Notes: a model not told the origin generated them from the sequence alone. DNA of 64,000 nucleotides from Comamonas piscis (GCF_014109725.1 NZ_CP058554.1:1488001-1552000); one strand, 5' to 3'. Positions 1 to 14,400 are shown, counted from the first letter of the stretch. A program made the numbers and translations.

Positions 1-756
1 GGCAGGTGCAGCAGCCTTCTTGGCTGGAGCTGGAGCCTTGGCAGGAGCGGCAGCCTTTTTAGCTGGAGCAGCAGCGGCCTTCTTCGCAGGAGCAGCAGCC
101 TTTTTAGCTGGAGCAGCAGCCTTCTTAGCTGGGGCCGCAGCCTTCTTAGCAGGAGCAGCGGCCTTCTTGGCAGGAGCTGCAGCCTTCTTTGCTGGAGCAG
201 CGGCCTTCTTGGCAGGAGCAGCAGCCTTCTTGGCCGGAGCAGCAGCCTTCTTAGCAGGAGCCGCAGCCTTCTTGGCAGGAGCAGCGGCCTTCTTCGCAGG
301 AGCAGCAGCCTTCTTAGCTGGAGCAGCGGCCTTCTTCGCAGGAGCAGCAGCCTTCTTAGCTGGAGCAGCGGCCTTCTTGGCGGGAGCGGCAGCCTTCTTA
401 GCTGGAGCAGCGGCCTTCTTGGCGGGAGCGGCAGCCTTCTTAGCTGGAGCAGCGGCCTTCTTGGCAGGAGCGGCAGCCTTCTTAGCTGGAGCAGCGGCCT
501 TCTTCACGGCGGTCTTGGCGGCTGCGGTGGATTTGGCTGCAGGCTTGGCGGCGACCTTTTTTGCGGCGGCTGGCTTGGCAGCTGCCTTTTTGGCGACGGC
601 CTTGGCAGCAGGCTTTGCAGCTGCTTTGGTGGCGGCTGGCTTGGCAGCGGCCTTTGGCTTTGCAGCTGCCTTGGGGGCGGCTGCCTTGGTTGCAACTGCC
701 TTCTTGGCAGTTGCCTTGGTGTCAGCAGTTTTCTTGCTTGCTTTGGACGTTGCCAT
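1..756 (-). CDS. Histone H1-like DNA-binding protein (3' end cut by window edge)
   Basis: A lysine/alanine/proline-rich basic protein of the bacterial histone H1-like (HctB / AlgP / BpH1) kind, expected to bind and compact nucleoid DNA. The 252 visible codons start at ATG (754-756) with a good ribosome site (GAAGGAG) upstream and run open to base 1, so the C-terminus is missing. Residues 1 to about 85 are an irregular A/K/P-rich stretch; after that the protein is a tandem heptad, PAKKAAA, repeated roughly 22 times, encoded by a 21-bp DNA repeat. One copy has an extra Ala. There are no acidic catalytic motifs and no membrane segment. The strand is decided by composition and the ribosome site: the plus-strand reading of the same repeat (A-F-L-A-G) has neither. 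The gene lies next to nrdAB but has its own 195-bp upstream gap. The family is confident; the exact role is inferred. Confidence 0.85.
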   Translation of the reverse strand, partial: MATSKASKKTADTKATAKKAVATKAAAPKAAAKPKAAAKPAATKAAAKPAAKAVAKKAAAKPAAAKKVAAKPAAKSTAAAKTAVKKAAAPAKKAAAPAKKAAAPAKKAAAPAKKAAAPAKKAAAPAKKAAAPAKKAAAPAKKAAAPAKKAAAPAKKAAAPAKKAAAPAKKAAAPAKKAAAPAKKAAAPAKKAAAPAKKAAAPAKKAAAPAKKAAAPAKKAAAPAKKAAAAPAKKAAAPAKAPAPAKKAAAPA

Positions 757-951
757 GCTCTTCTCCTTCGGGTCAATTTAGAAAGCAGACTTCATGCCTG
801 GTTGAATTCGACACGAAGTTTTGATAGCAAACTGAATTGTGCATCAGCTGCTAGCAACTGGCATAGTGCAAACCTCAATAAAGACGCCAAATTTCACAGT
901 TTTCTCTCAGGAAAACCACATTCTGACGGGGTTTGCACATCAAGGACGGCG

Positions 952-2079
952 TCAATCCCAGGAAAGCGCGCCACCCGACTGGTATTCGATGACGCGTGTC
1001 TCGAAGAAATTTCGTTCCTTTTTCAGGTCGATCATCTCGCTCATCCACGGGAAAGGGTTGTCCTCGTTGGGAAACAAAGCATCGAGTCCGATCTGCGTTG
1101 CGCGGCGGTTGGCGATGTAGCGCAAGTAGCCTTTGAACATCGATGCGTTCATGCCCAACACACCCCTCGGCATCGTGTCTTCTGCGTATTGATATTCAAG
1201 TTCGACCGCTTGAATAAACAAGGCCTTGATCTCGTCCTTGAATGCGGCGGTCCACAGGTCCGGGTTCTCCAGCTTGAGCTGGTTGATCAGGTCGATGCCG
1301 AAGTTGCAGTGCATGGACTCGTCGCGCAGGATGTACTGGTACTGCTCGGCCGCGCCGGTCATCTTGTTCTGGCGGCCCAGCGCCAGGATCTGCGTGAAGC
1401 CGACATAGAAAAACAGGCCCTCCATCAGACAGGCAAAAACGATCAGGCTTTTGAGCAGGGTCTGGTCGTTCTGGGCGGTGCCGGTCTGGAAGTTGGGGTC
1501 CATGATCGCCTCGATGTAGGGGATCAGAAACGCATCCTTGTTGCGGATCGACGGGACCTCGTTGTAGGCGTTGAAGATCTCGGATTCATCGAGCCCGAGC
1601 GACTCCACGATGTACTGGTAGGCATGGGTGTGGATGGCTTCTTCAAAGGCCTGGCGCAGCAGGAACTGCCGGCACTCCGGTGCGGTGATGTGGCGGTAGG
1701 TGCCCAGCACGATATTGTTGGCGGCCAGCGAATCGGCGGTGACAAAAAAGCCCAGGTTGCGCTTGACGATGCGGCGCTCATCCTCGGTCAGGCCATTGGG
1801 CGATTTCCACAGCGCGATGTCGCGCGTCATGTTCACCTCTTGCGGCATCCAGTGGTTGGCGCAGGTGGCCAGGTATTTCTCCCAGGCCCATTTGTATTTG
1901 AAGGGCACCAGCTGGTTGACATCGGTCTTGGCATTGATGATTCGTTTGTCGGCGGCATTGACGCGCTTGAACGTGGCTGTTGGTGGCGATGCAGTCGATG
2001 CGGATGGCGAGGCCACCGTGCCGGTTGCGGTCGCCGGCGTGGCCAGCGCGTCCATGGATTCTTCTTCAAAGCTCAGCAT
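952..2079 (-). CDS. nrdB: Ribonucleoside-diphosphate reductase, class Ia, beta (radical) subunit
   Basis: Small subunit of aerobic ribonucleotide reductase; it carries the di-iron centre and tyrosyl radical that drive NrdA to reduce NDPs to dNDPs. The 375 residues match the class Ia R2 length. Visible family signatures include the iron-ligand helices around EEAIHTHAYQYIVESLG and RDESMHCNFGIDLINQ, and the C-terminal tail. An N-terminal extension rich in Ala/Thr/Ser/Pro (residues about 10-35) precedes the conserved fold and is likely disordered. The ATG start is supported by AGGAG about 9 nt upstream. The gene lies 58 bp downstream of nrdA on the same strand and is probably co-transcribed from the NrdR-controlled promoter upstream of nrdA. 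Confidence 0.95.
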   Translation of the reverse strand: MLSFEEESMDALATPATATGTVASPSASTASPPTATFKRVNAADKRIINAKTDVNQLVPFKYKWAWEKYLATCANHWMPQEVNMTRDIALWKSPNGLTEDERRIVKRNLGFFVTADSLAANNIVLGTYRHITAPECRQFLLRQAFEEAIHTHAYQYIVESLGLDESEIFNAYNEVPSIRNKDAFLIPYIEAIMDPNFQTGTAQNDQTLLKSLIVFACLMEGLFFYVGFTQILALGRQNKMTGAAEQYQYILRDESMHCNFGIDLINQLKLENPDLWTAAFKDEIKALFIQAVELEYQYAEDTMPRGVLGMNASMFKGYLRYIANRRATQIGLDALFPNEDNPFPWMSEMIDLKKERNFFETRVIEYQSGGALSWD

Positions 2080-2137
2080 GGATGAATGCTCCTGGTGGTG
2101 GCCTCGGTTGCGGCCAGTGTCAGAGGGTCAGCGGGGT

Positions 2138-5041
<2,904 letters not shown>

Positions 5042-5093
5042 GATGTCCTCTCTGTGGTGTGCAAAAGCAGGAGAAGCAGCGCTGCGGAGGGCC

Positions 5094-5117
5094 GGTATCA
5101 CTGAGCCGCTTGATACC
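5094..5117 (-). other. Inverted repeat in the nrdA leader
   Basis: GGTATCA (5094-5100) and TGATACC (5111-5117) form a perfect 7-bp stem with a 10-nt loop between the NrdR boxes and the nrdA start. It has no T-tract and so is not a terminator. It may be a transcript hairpin or a chance repeat. Confidence 0.35.
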
Positions 5118-5122
5118 GCCTC

Positions 5123-5138
5123 ACACTACATGTAGTGT
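5123..5138 (-). promoter_or_regulatory. NrdR box, nrdA-proximal
   Basis: ACACTACATGTAGTGT is a perfect 16-bp palindrome that fits the known NrdR consensus (acaCwAtATaTwGtgt). It lies upstream of nrdA and is paired with a second box whose centre is 31 bp away, the three-helical-turn spacing expected for NrdR tetramer binding. nrdR itself is not in the window. Confidence 0.85.
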
Positions 5139-5153
5139 TTTATTGGGCGCTGG

Positions 5154-5169
5154 ACACTACCTGTAGTGT
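5154..5169 (-). promoter_or_regulatory. NrdR box, nrdA-distal
   Basis: ACACTACCTGTAGTGT differs from the proximal box at one position only (C for A at base 8). It is in phase with the proximal box on the DNA helix (centres 31 bp apart). Confidence 0.85.
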
Positions 5170-5410
5170 ATGGCGCCTTGTGCATTTTGTATGCAGCGCA
5201 AAGTGCCATGCTGCGCAGCAATACTGTGGCCACTGCGCATGGCGTGGTGTTTTGCGCAGGCAAACCACCGCTGTGCGTGTGTTTTCTGGCGGAACCCTGC
5301 TGCGAGCCTGCGTAAAACATAGGCATTCCACTTGCAAAAAAATTTTTCAAGTGTGGAGAAATGCTGTGTTTTTTGTGGCACGTATGCCTTGAATTGCACG
5401 CCGATGCGCG
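5170..5410. other. Non-coding stretch upstream of nrdA
   Basis: I see no credible gene here: short open frames lack ribosome sites and family signatures. It holds a small palindrome, TGCATTTTGTATGCA (5181-5195), just beyond the distal NrdR box, and an A/T run near 5337-5350. The nrdA promoter probably lies between 5120 and 5260 on the minus strand, but I could not place -35 and -10 hexamers with confidence. Confidence 0.4.
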
Positions 5411-5447
5411 AAAAAGCGGGCTGTTTAGTGGGGTGGGCTATAGCCCG
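5411..5447 (-). terminator. Possible terminator after ampD
   Basis: Read on the minus strand, CGGGCT (5442-5447) pairs with AGCCCG (5417-5422), followed by CTTTTT (T-tract 5411-5415). The 19-nt loop is long and part of it can re-pair with GGGCT (GGGCTATAGCCC), so termination would be weak. It sits directly after the ampD stop. Confidence 0.4.
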
Positions 5448-5449
5448 AT

Positions 5450-6073
5450 TTAGAGATTGACTGAAGCGGGAAACATCGATGCCGGCCAGGCCAGGTCCTG
5501 CTGCAGCCGGGGCCAGCTGAAACCCGGGCCGGGGTCGTTCTTGCGGCCTGGCGCAATGTGCTCATGGCCGGCGATATAGGCGATCGCATACTGCGCGCGG
5601 ATCTGCTGGCACAGCTGCACCAGACTCTGGTACTGCGCCGGCTCAAAAGTCTCGCCTTCCAGGCCTTCGAGCTCGATGCCGATGGAGTCATCATTGCAGC
5701 GGGGCCGGCCGCGCCAGAACGATTGGCCGGCATGCCAGGCGCGATGGTCGGCACTGACAAACTGCCACACCACCCCTTGGCGGCTGATGAAGAAATGAGA
5801 AGACACCTGCAGGCCCCGAATGCTCTGGAAGTAGGGGTGGGCATCCCAGTCGAGCTGGTTGGTAAACAAGCGCTGCACATCGCCCGTGCCGTAGATGCCA
5901 GGCGGCAGGCTGATCGAATGGACGACGAGCAGGTCGGTGGAGGCGCCGACAGGCCGGGGGCCGAAATTGGGCGAGGGGCAGTGCGTGGCCGTGCGCAGCC
6001 AGCCGTCCTGCCACAGCGCCGGATCGGGCGCTGTCTGGGCGCGGTGGGCAGGGGTGTCCGGTGGCTTGGGCAT
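5450..6073 (-). CDS. ampD: 1,6-anhydro-N-acetylmuramyl-L-alanine amidase AmpD
   Basis: Cytoplasmic zinc amidase of the amidase_2 family that cuts the stem peptide from anhydro-muropeptides during cell-wall recycling; in many Gram-negatives its loss induces AmpC. The 207 residues match the family length. Family features: PSPNFGPRP and LLVVHSISLPPG (first Zn His), SSHFFISRQG, WHAGQSFW (around residue 120), NDDSIGIELEG, and the C-terminal GHEHIAPGRKNDPGPGF carrying the second His and the Asp ligand. There is no signal peptide, which fits the cytoplasmic AmpD rather than secreted paralogues. It starts 12 bp after the pilR stop, so it is the last gene of a run ccsA-like, PP0621, pilS, pilR, ampD; this neighbourhood is common in related genomes. 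Confidence 0.93.
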   Translation of the reverse strand: MPKPPDTPAHRAQTAPDPALWQDGWLRTATHCPSPNFGPRPVGASTDLLVVHSISLPPGIYGTGDVQRLFTNQLDWDAHPYFQSIRGLQVSSHFFISRQGVVWQFVSADHRAWHAGQSFWRGRPRCNDDSIGIELEGLEGETFEPAQYQSLVQLCQQIRAQYAIAYIAGHEHIAPGRKNDPGPGFSWPRLQQDLAWPASMFPASVNL

Positions 6074-6084
6074 GGTCTCAGGCC

Positions 6085-7616
<1,532 letters not shown>

Positions 7617-7620
<4 letters not shown>

Positions 7621-9299
7621 GCCTGGTGGATCAAATCTGTCTGCTGGGGATACGCGGGGCTGGCGGCCCGGCGAAACTGCACGATGAAGGCATTGCCCTG
7701 CGCCAGCGCGGGCAGCGCGGCGCTCTGCCTTTCGTAGCGGATCATAGCGCCATGGCGGGTGCAGAGCTCACGGCAGATGTACAGGCCCAGGCCGCTGGAG
7801 CGGCTCTCGGAGGAGAAGAAGGGCTCAAACAAATGCTTTTCGATGGTGGGCTCGATCGGTGCGCCGTCGCTCCAGACTTCCAAGGTGGTCGTGCCGGTCA
7901 GGCTGCTGTGGGTGCTCACGCGCAAGGAGTCGGCGCAGTCGCGGCGGTAGCGCTGGCCGTTGTTGAGCAGGTTGTAGAGCAACTGGCGCAGGTGGCCGGT
8001 ATCAAAGGCCACCAGGCTGTCTTCAGCTTTCAGCGACAGCGCCACGGTGTGCGCTGCAGGCGCCATCGACATCCAGTCGTGGCAGATCTGCAGCACCGTG
8101 TCATTGAGCGCAATGGAATCGCCTTCGCCGGGCTGGATCTGGTTGTGCACGCGGGCAATGTCCAGGATGTCTTCGGCAATGCGGCCCAGGCGCTGGGCAT
8201 TTTGCTCGACCATGTAGGTCAGGCGCTTTTGGCCCGGGTCGGTCAGCTCTTCATCCAGCAGCGCATTGGCCTGGGTGATGGCCGTCAGCGGGTTGCGGAT
8301 CTCGTGGGCAACGGCGGCTGACATGCGGCCCATGGCCGCCATTTTCTCGGTGCGCAGCCGCGCTTCGATCTCGCGCAGGTCATGCAGAAACACCAGGCAC
8401 AGCGGGTCATTGTCATGGCTGCCGATGGAGCCGAAGGTGGGCAGCGGATGGGTCAGCCAGGTACGCACATGCAGGCCGATCGGCGCCATCTGCGGTGCGG
8501 TCAGAGCCAGGTCCTGCGAAAAGGGTTTTTGCTGGGCAAAGGTTTGGCTAACCTGCTCGACCACTGCGCGCCAAGCTGGCAACTGCGCCAGTTCCAGCGG
8601 CAAATGGGGATGGCCCAGCAAGGCCATGGCGGCTGGGTTGGCAATGCGCACCTGCAAGGCCTGGTCGGCCACCAGCACGCCATCGGGCAGGTTCTGCAAG
8701 ATCAGCGCATTGATCTGCTCTTGCTGGTTGGCAGCGGCCGCATTGCGCAAGCCGTGCAAGGTCTCGCGCTCCACGCGCGAGGCGAGCAGGCGTACCAGAA
8801 TGCCCACCAGAAAATAGGCTGCGCCGGCCAGCCCGGCCTGGACGGTGTTCTGCGTGGCATCGGCCTCCAGCACCGAGAAACGAAAGCTCAGCGACTCGAC
8901 AATCAGAAAAATCGTGATGTAGGCGCAACTGCCCAAGGTCACCAGCCAGCCGCCCAGGGTGCCGGCAAACAGCACTGCCAGCCCGAACATCGGCGTCAAG
9001 GTGTAGGTGCCCGTCTTGGTGACTTCCAGCAGCGAGATCAGCAGCAGATCCATGCCCACGGTGGGCAGCCAGGCGTAGACGCGGCGCTGCAGCGGTGGCT
9101 TGTGGCTGAGCGCGGCATACAGCATGGCCGAGATGCCATAAACGCCCAGCAAGGCCAGCTGCGACAGAAGCTGGCCCGATGCGGCCGGTGTGATGGCCAT
9201 GGCCGCGAGCGCCAGCAGCAGGGCCACAAAAACCCGGGCCACCAGGTAGCCGCGCCACAGGCGTTTGAAAGGCGTCTCCATCAACTCCAGCGCGGCCAC
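7617..9299 (-). CDS. pilS: Membrane sensor histidine kinase PilS
   Basis: Inner-membrane kinase partner of PilR. The N-terminal half has about six hydrophobic segments (residues 18-175), then a PAS-like region (195-300), HisKA with the phospho-acceptor His332 in AVAHEIRNPLTAI, and an HATPase_c domain whose G-box reads SGLGLYICRELC. The family's known role is to sense pilin in the membrane and set PilR phosphorylation. The start is ambiguous: the GTG at 9297-9299 gives 560 residues, while an ATG six codons inside (9279-9281) is equally possible; neither has a strong ribosome site. It overlaps pilR by 4 bp and follows the PP0621-family gene by 18 bp. Confidence 0.9.
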
Positions 9300-9317
9300 G
9301 GTGGAAGCGCCCCAGGC

Positions 9318-9551
9318 TTAGCGTTTGCCAGGCGCGGTGGCCTGGGCAAGGTGGGCTTGCGAGCAGTAATGCAGGCCTTGGTAGCGGATGGCATCGGACT
9401 GCGGCAGGTGCACGCCGCAGTGCGCGCAGTTCACCATGGGTTCGGGCTTGGCCAAGCGGTTCTTGGGTGGTGGCGGGGTGTTCTTGACCCGTTGGCGGCG
9501 CCACATGTGCCAGCCCACGGCCAGCACCAGCAATACCAGCAAATACTTCAT
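9318..9551 (-). CDS. PP0621-family small membrane protein with a Cys/His zinc-ribbon-like motif
   Basis: A 77-residue protein with one N-terminal membrane segment (MKYLLVLLVLAVGW) and a short basic linker, then CAHCGVHLP and HYCSQAHL: a C-x2-C ... C-x3-H arrangement likely to bind a metal. It resembles the PP0621 family of unknown function, which commonly sits beside pilS/pilR and a CcsA-like gene. It lies 6 bp downstream of the cytochrome assembly gene and 18 bp upstream of pilS, consistent with one transcript. No biochemical role is known to me. Confidence 0.8.
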   Translation of the reverse strand: MKYLLVLLVLAVGWHMWRRQRVKNTPPPPKNRLAKPEPMVNCAHCGVHLPQSDAIRYQGLHYCSQAHLAQATAPGKR

Positions 9552-9557
9552 GGTGGC

Positions 9558-10376
9558 TCAGTGTTTCAAGATGACTTCAAGGACAAAGCGCGAGCCCACA
9601 TAGGCCAGCAGCAGCAAGGTGGCGCCCACATAGAGCATGTTGACGGCGCGCTGCCCGCGCCAGCCAAAGCGCTTGCGGCCGACCAGCAAGATGGCAAATG
9701 TCAGCCAGGCCATCAGCGAGAACACGGATTTGTGGTTCCAGACCCAGGCCTTGCCGTACAGTGCCTCGCCAAACCACCAGCCGGCCAGCAAGGTGGCCGA
9801 CAGCAGGATGAAGCCGGCAGTGACAAAGCGGAAGGTCAGGCGCTCCAGCGCCAGCAGTGGTAATCCGCTGTCATGGCTGCCGTCCTGGCGCATCTGGCGC
9901 TCGGCCCGGGTCATCAGCGCGGCATGCACCACTGCGGCGGCAAACAGGCCATAAGAGGCAATACCCAAGGCCAGATGCAGCGGCAGCCAGGGCGAGGCAT
10001 TCACATGCAGCGGGCTGCCGGGGAACACACCGGCCAGCAGCACCGCCATGCAGCCCATGGCCGACAGCGGCCAGCGCGAGCGCAGTTGCGGGTAGAGCTG
10101 CTGCTCGACCACATAGACCGTCAGCACCAGCCATGCAGTCACCGACAAGGCGGGCGCAAAACCGAAGTGGGGCGTGTCGCCAATCAGGCTCCAGGCGATG
10201 GCTGCCAGGTGCAAGGCCCAGGCGGCGCGCAAGCCCCAGCGCGCGCTGGTCTCCTGCAGGCGGCGGGCCGCAAGCGCGGGGATGGCATAGGCAATAGCCG
10301 CAGCAATGGCCAAGGCCCAGCCGATGGGGCTGGTGCTGGCTGCGGCAAAGGCGGGAGAGAGCATGCCCGCTATCAT
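9558..10376 (-). CDS. CcsA/YpjD-type cytochrome c assembly membrane protein
   Basis: Integral membrane protein of the cytochrome c assembly (CcmF/CcsA) superfamily; members handle haem in cytochrome c maturation. It has about eight hydrophobic segments; the family region includes NASPWLPLHLALGIASYGLF and the later WFGEALYGKAWVWNHKSVFSLMAWL, with the conserved WNHK tract before the last helices. The frame stays open far upstream into the preceding gene, so I chose the ATG at 10374-10376 (272 aa); an ATG four codons later is also possible. It is the first gene of the run leading to pilS-pilR-ampD. Confidence 0.8.
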   Translation of the reverse strand: MIAGMLSPAFAAASTSPIGWALAIAAAIAYAIPALAARRLQETSARWGLRAAWALHLAAIAWSLIGDTPHFGFAPALSVTAWLVLTVYVVEQQLYPQLRSRWPLSAMGCMAVLLAGVFPGSPLHVNASPWLPLHLALGIASYGLFAAAVVHAALMTRAERQMRQDGSHDSGLPLLALERLTFRFVTAGFILLSATLLAGWWFGEALYGKAWVWNHKSVFSLMAWLTFAILLVGRKRFGWRGQRAVNMLYVGATLLLLAYVGSRFVLEVILKH

Positions 10377-10491
10377 AGCTGCGGCGAAAGGCCTGTGTGG
10401 CCTGGGCTGAGGCCAGCGCCTCCCAATCTGCTGGCTATTGCACCCAGTCAGATGGCGCGAGCCGCCCTCCACCCGCGCGTCCAGAGGGTCA

Positions 10492-11418
10492 CTAAAGCCC
10501 GACGCCGGCTGCGCAGACGCGGTTGCGGCCCTTGGTCTTGGCCTCGTAGAGCAGCTCATCGGCACGCCGCAGGCAGTCCTCCATGCCATCGGTCTGGCCG
10601 CAGTGGATGGTCAGCACCCCGCAGCTCACGGTCAGTTCCGGCGCGGTGGTCGAGGCTGCATGGACGATGGACATTTTCTGCACCTCCCGGCGAAAGCGTT
10701 CCACCACCTCCAGCGCATCGGCATGGCCGGGCAGGATCAGCGCAAACTCTTCGCCGCCAAAGCGGGCGGCCAGGTCATAGGGGCGGCGGGCATGGCGTGC
10801 CAAGGTGCCTGCCACTTGCTTGAGCGCCTCATCGCCTTGCACATGGCCGTAGTGGTCGTTGTAGAGCTTGAAGTGGTCGATATCGATCAGCGCCAGGCCC
10901 AGTGGGTCGTTCCGGCGCAGGCACACGCGGTGGCTGCGGCGCAGCATGTCATCAAAATGCCGGCGGTTGGCCAGGTTGGTGAGGCCATCCACCTGGGCCA
11001 GGCGCTGCAAGGCCTGGCGTTGCAAGGCCAGGTCGATCTGGTTGCGCACCCGCACGCTGACGACGGCCGGGCGGATGGGCTTGGAGACATAGTCGGCCGC
11101 ACCCAGCCGCAGGCCGTATTCTTCCGCTGCCGCATCGCTTTGGCCGGTGATGAAGATGATCGCAATGCCGGCGGTGGCCTCGTGTTTTCTCAGCTGGGTC
11201 AGCACCTCGTAGCCATTCATGCCGGGCATGCTGACATCGAGCAGTACCAGCAGCAGGCGGTGCGATTCGCGGGCGGCGATGGTCAAGGCGCTGGGGCCGT
11301 CCTTGGCCAGCAGCACGCGGTACTGCTGGCCCAGCAGCTCGGCGAGCATGGAGCGGTTGACGCGCTCGTCATCCACAATCAGGATGGTGGGTTGGTCGTT
11401 ATCGGGCTCGGCTTGCAT
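10492..11418 (-). CDS. Response regulator with diguanylate cyclase output (REC-GGDEF)
   Basis: Makes cyclic di-GMP from two GTP when its receiver domain is phosphorylated. REC spans residues 10-125 with acceptor Asp61 in LLDVSMPGMNG and Lys in VSKPIRP. GGDEF spans about 138-300; the signature is GGEEF (221-225), an active variant, and an inhibitory I-site RxxD (Arg212-Asp215) sits five residues before it, so product inhibition is expected. The gene begins 41 bp after the stop of the 1289-residue hybrid kinase on the same strand; the likely flow is kinase His to REC to Hpt to this Asp61. There is no EAL domain and no membrane segment. Confidence 0.9.
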   Translation of the reverse strand: MQAEPDNDQPTILIVDDERVNRSMLAELLGQQYRVLLAKDGPSALTIAARESHRLLLVLLDVSMPGMNGYEVLTQLRKHEATAGIAIIFITGQSDAAAEEYGLRLGAADYVSKPIRPAVVSVRVRNQIDLALQRQALQRLAQVDGLTNLANRRHFDDMLRRSHRVCLRRNDPLGLALIDIDHFKLYNDHYGHVQGDEALKQVAGTLARHARRPYDLAARFGGEEFALILPGHADALEVVERFRREVQKMSIVHAASTTAPELTVSCGVLTIHCGQTDGMEDCLRRADELLYEAKTKGRNRVCAAGVGL

Positions 11419-11459
11419 GGGGTATCCATCAAAAATCTCAACAGCGCAGAGAGCGGCGC

Positions 11460-14400
11460 TCAGGACAAAATCTGTTCCAGCCGCTCGATGGCGGCCAGTG
11501 CGGCGTCGGCGTCCAGGTCTTCCACATGCTGCAGGATTTGCTGCAGCAGCGGCGTCCAGCGCGCGGCCGGACTGGCCGAGAGCATGCGTTCGAGTTCACT
11601 GACCGCTGCGTAGTCGCCATCGGCCACCAGGCGCTTGAGCTGCTGGAGTTCCTGGCGCAGGTGGTGGACCGGCGCTGGGCCCGCAGCAGGCGCCATGTTG
11701 ATGGCCGCCTCGAGCGGGCTGGGTGCATTCTGGCGCGTCGCCATGCCTTGCAGCAGGGTTTGCAGCTGGGCCGCAAACTCGCTGGTCTCTGCGTGCAGCT
11801 GGTGCTGCGCTGTCGCCTCGGGTGGCCGCGCCTGCGTCCAATCCCTGGCCTGGTTCTCGATGGTTTCAGCGGCCTGCACCAGCGCGGCGGCATCGAGGTA
11901 ACCCAGCGCGCCCTTGAGCGAATGGGCCAGCATGGACAGCGGCTGCCATTCAGCCTGCTGCACATGCAGTACCAGGGTCTGGGGCGCATCGGCAAAGTCG
12001 CGGTAAAAGCCGGCCAGCACCCGCTCCACCCGCTCGGCGTTGCCATGGAAGCGCTGCAGCATCTTGGCGTGGTTGATACCCGGGGTGGACGCCAGGCGGG
12101 AGTCATCGCGCAGGAACTCGGACTCGGCGGCGTCCTGGCCGTCGGCGCCGCTGTGTGGGCCTGCGATCCAGTCGCTCAGGGTCTCGTACAGCTTACGTTC
12201 GTCAATCGGTTTGGTCAGGTGGGCGTTCATGCCCGCTTCTTCAATCGCGCTGCGGTCCTCGACCCGGGCCTGGGCGGTCAGGGCAATCACCGGCAGTTGG
12301 CGCAAGTGCGGAAGCTGGCGCAGGGCGCGGGTCGCATCCAGTCCATCCATCTGCGGCATGTGGACGTCCATCAGCACGGCATCGTAGTGCTGCCGTTCGA
12401 GCATGCTCAGCGCTTCGGCGCCATTGGTGGCCAGGCCCACCTGCACGCCGACCAGACTGAGAAAGTCGGCCGCCACCTCACGGTTGAGTGCATTGTCATC
12501 CACCACCAGCACATGTCTGCCGCGCAGTTGGGGGTAGAGCTGGGCCGGGTTGGCATGTGACGCCTGCGGCGAGGCTGCGGCACCGGGCAGCGCGCGCCGC
12601 GAGACGCTGCCGCCCTGCGATTGCAGCGCCTCCAGAATGGCGTTGAACAGCACCGACTGCGTCACCGGCTTGATCAGCAGGCCTTGCAGACGCAGTGCTT
12701 CTGCCTTGCGCATGACCTCGTCACGGCCATAGGCCGTCACCATCAGCACCGCCGGGGTGGAGGAGAGGTTTTCTTCCTCCCGGATGCGGCGCGCCACCTC
12801 CAGCCCATCCATGCCCGGCATGCGCCAGTCCATCAGCACCAGGCCATAGGGCGTGCCCACGCGTGAGGCCAACTGCAGATCGGACAAGGCCTGCTCGCCC
12901 GAATCGACCGTGTCGGCGCGCATGCCAAAGCCGCGCACCATCTCGGCCAAGATGTCCCGGGCACTGGCGTTGTCGTCGACGATCAGCACCCTGTCTACCG
13001 GCGTGCCGTGGTAGCGGGCTGGCTTGGGTGCTTGCTGCATCTGGGCGGTATGCAACTGCACGGAGAAGTAAAAGGTGCTGCCCAGACCCGGGCTGCTTTC
13101 CACCTTGAGCTCGCCACCCATCTGGCCCACCAACCGGTGGCAAATGGCCAGGCCCAGACCCGAGCCGCCATAGCGCCGCGTGGTCTGGCTGTCGGCCTGG
13201 GAGAAGGGGCGGAACAACTGGCTCATCTGGGACGGGTTCATTCCAATGCCGGTGTCCTTAACGCTGACCTCCAGCCCGATCTTGCCTGGCGGCAGGGCGC
13301 GGTTGCTGGCGATCTCAGCGGTTCGGATGCTGATCACCACCTCGCCCAAGTGGGTGAACTTGATGGCGTTGCTGACCAGGTTGTTGAGCACCTGGCTCAG
13401 GCGCAGGGGGTCGCCGCTCAGTTGCCGAGGTACATCGGGCGCTACCGAATACACCACCTCGATGGCCTTTTCCTCGGCGCGCAAGGTCGTCACGGCCGAG
13501 ACCGTTTCCAGTACATCGTCCAGCGCGAACTCCACATTCTCCAAGGTGAGCATGCCCGCTTCGATCTTGGAGAAATCCAGGATGTCATTGATCACCGACA
13601 GCAGCGCATTGGCCGACAGCTCCACCTTCTCCAGGTAGTTGCGCTGTTTGGGCAACAGCGGCGTTTGCTGGATCAGGCGCGTCATGCCGATCACGGTGTT
13701 CATCGGCGTGCGGATCTCATGGCTCATCGTGGCCAGGAACTCGGACTTGGCGCGCTCGGCCGCCTCGGCCATTTCCTTGGCTTTTTGCAACGCCAGCTCT
13801 GCCTCGCGCTCGCGGGTGATATCGAGCATGATGCCGTCCCAGGCCGTACCGGCCTCCTGGCGGCTGGGCGCCGAGCGGCAGCGCAGCCAGCGCAGGCCGC
13901 CATCGGGGCGGATGATGCGGAAGCTGCAGTCAAACAGGCTCATGCGTTCCAGCGCCTCGCGCTGCTGCTGCCGGTACATGGCCAGATCGGCCGGATGGAT
14001 GGTTTTGGTATAGGCCGTGTTGTCCGCCATGATCGCCTGCGCGCTGACGCCGATGAGCTTTTCAATACCGGCGCTGATATAGCTCATGCGCAAGGGAGCG
14101 GCTTCGCCTTCAACGCGGTAGATCGCGCCGCTGGGCAGGTTGTCGGCCAGGGCTTCCAGCCGCTGGCGCGCCTGCTCGCGCTCGGACAGATCCTGTATTG
14201 TGCCGCTGAGGCTGACGATCTGGCCGTTGCTGTCATAGTCCGCCTGGCCCAGGATGCTGGCCGGAAACTGCCCGCCATCGGGCGTGTAATGGACGATATC
14301 GAGGCGGTAGGGCTGGCCGGTCTGGGCGCATTGCGCAATGGCAGCGGTCACCCGGGCATAGTCCTGCGGCGGCATCATGTGCGCGACGTCGTCCTGGGTC

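Noticed and set aside
20..781. Plus-strand open frame made of A-F-L-A-G repeats
   Set aside because: Reverse reading of the histone-like heptad array; no ribosome site, and the minus frame has family composition and a good start.
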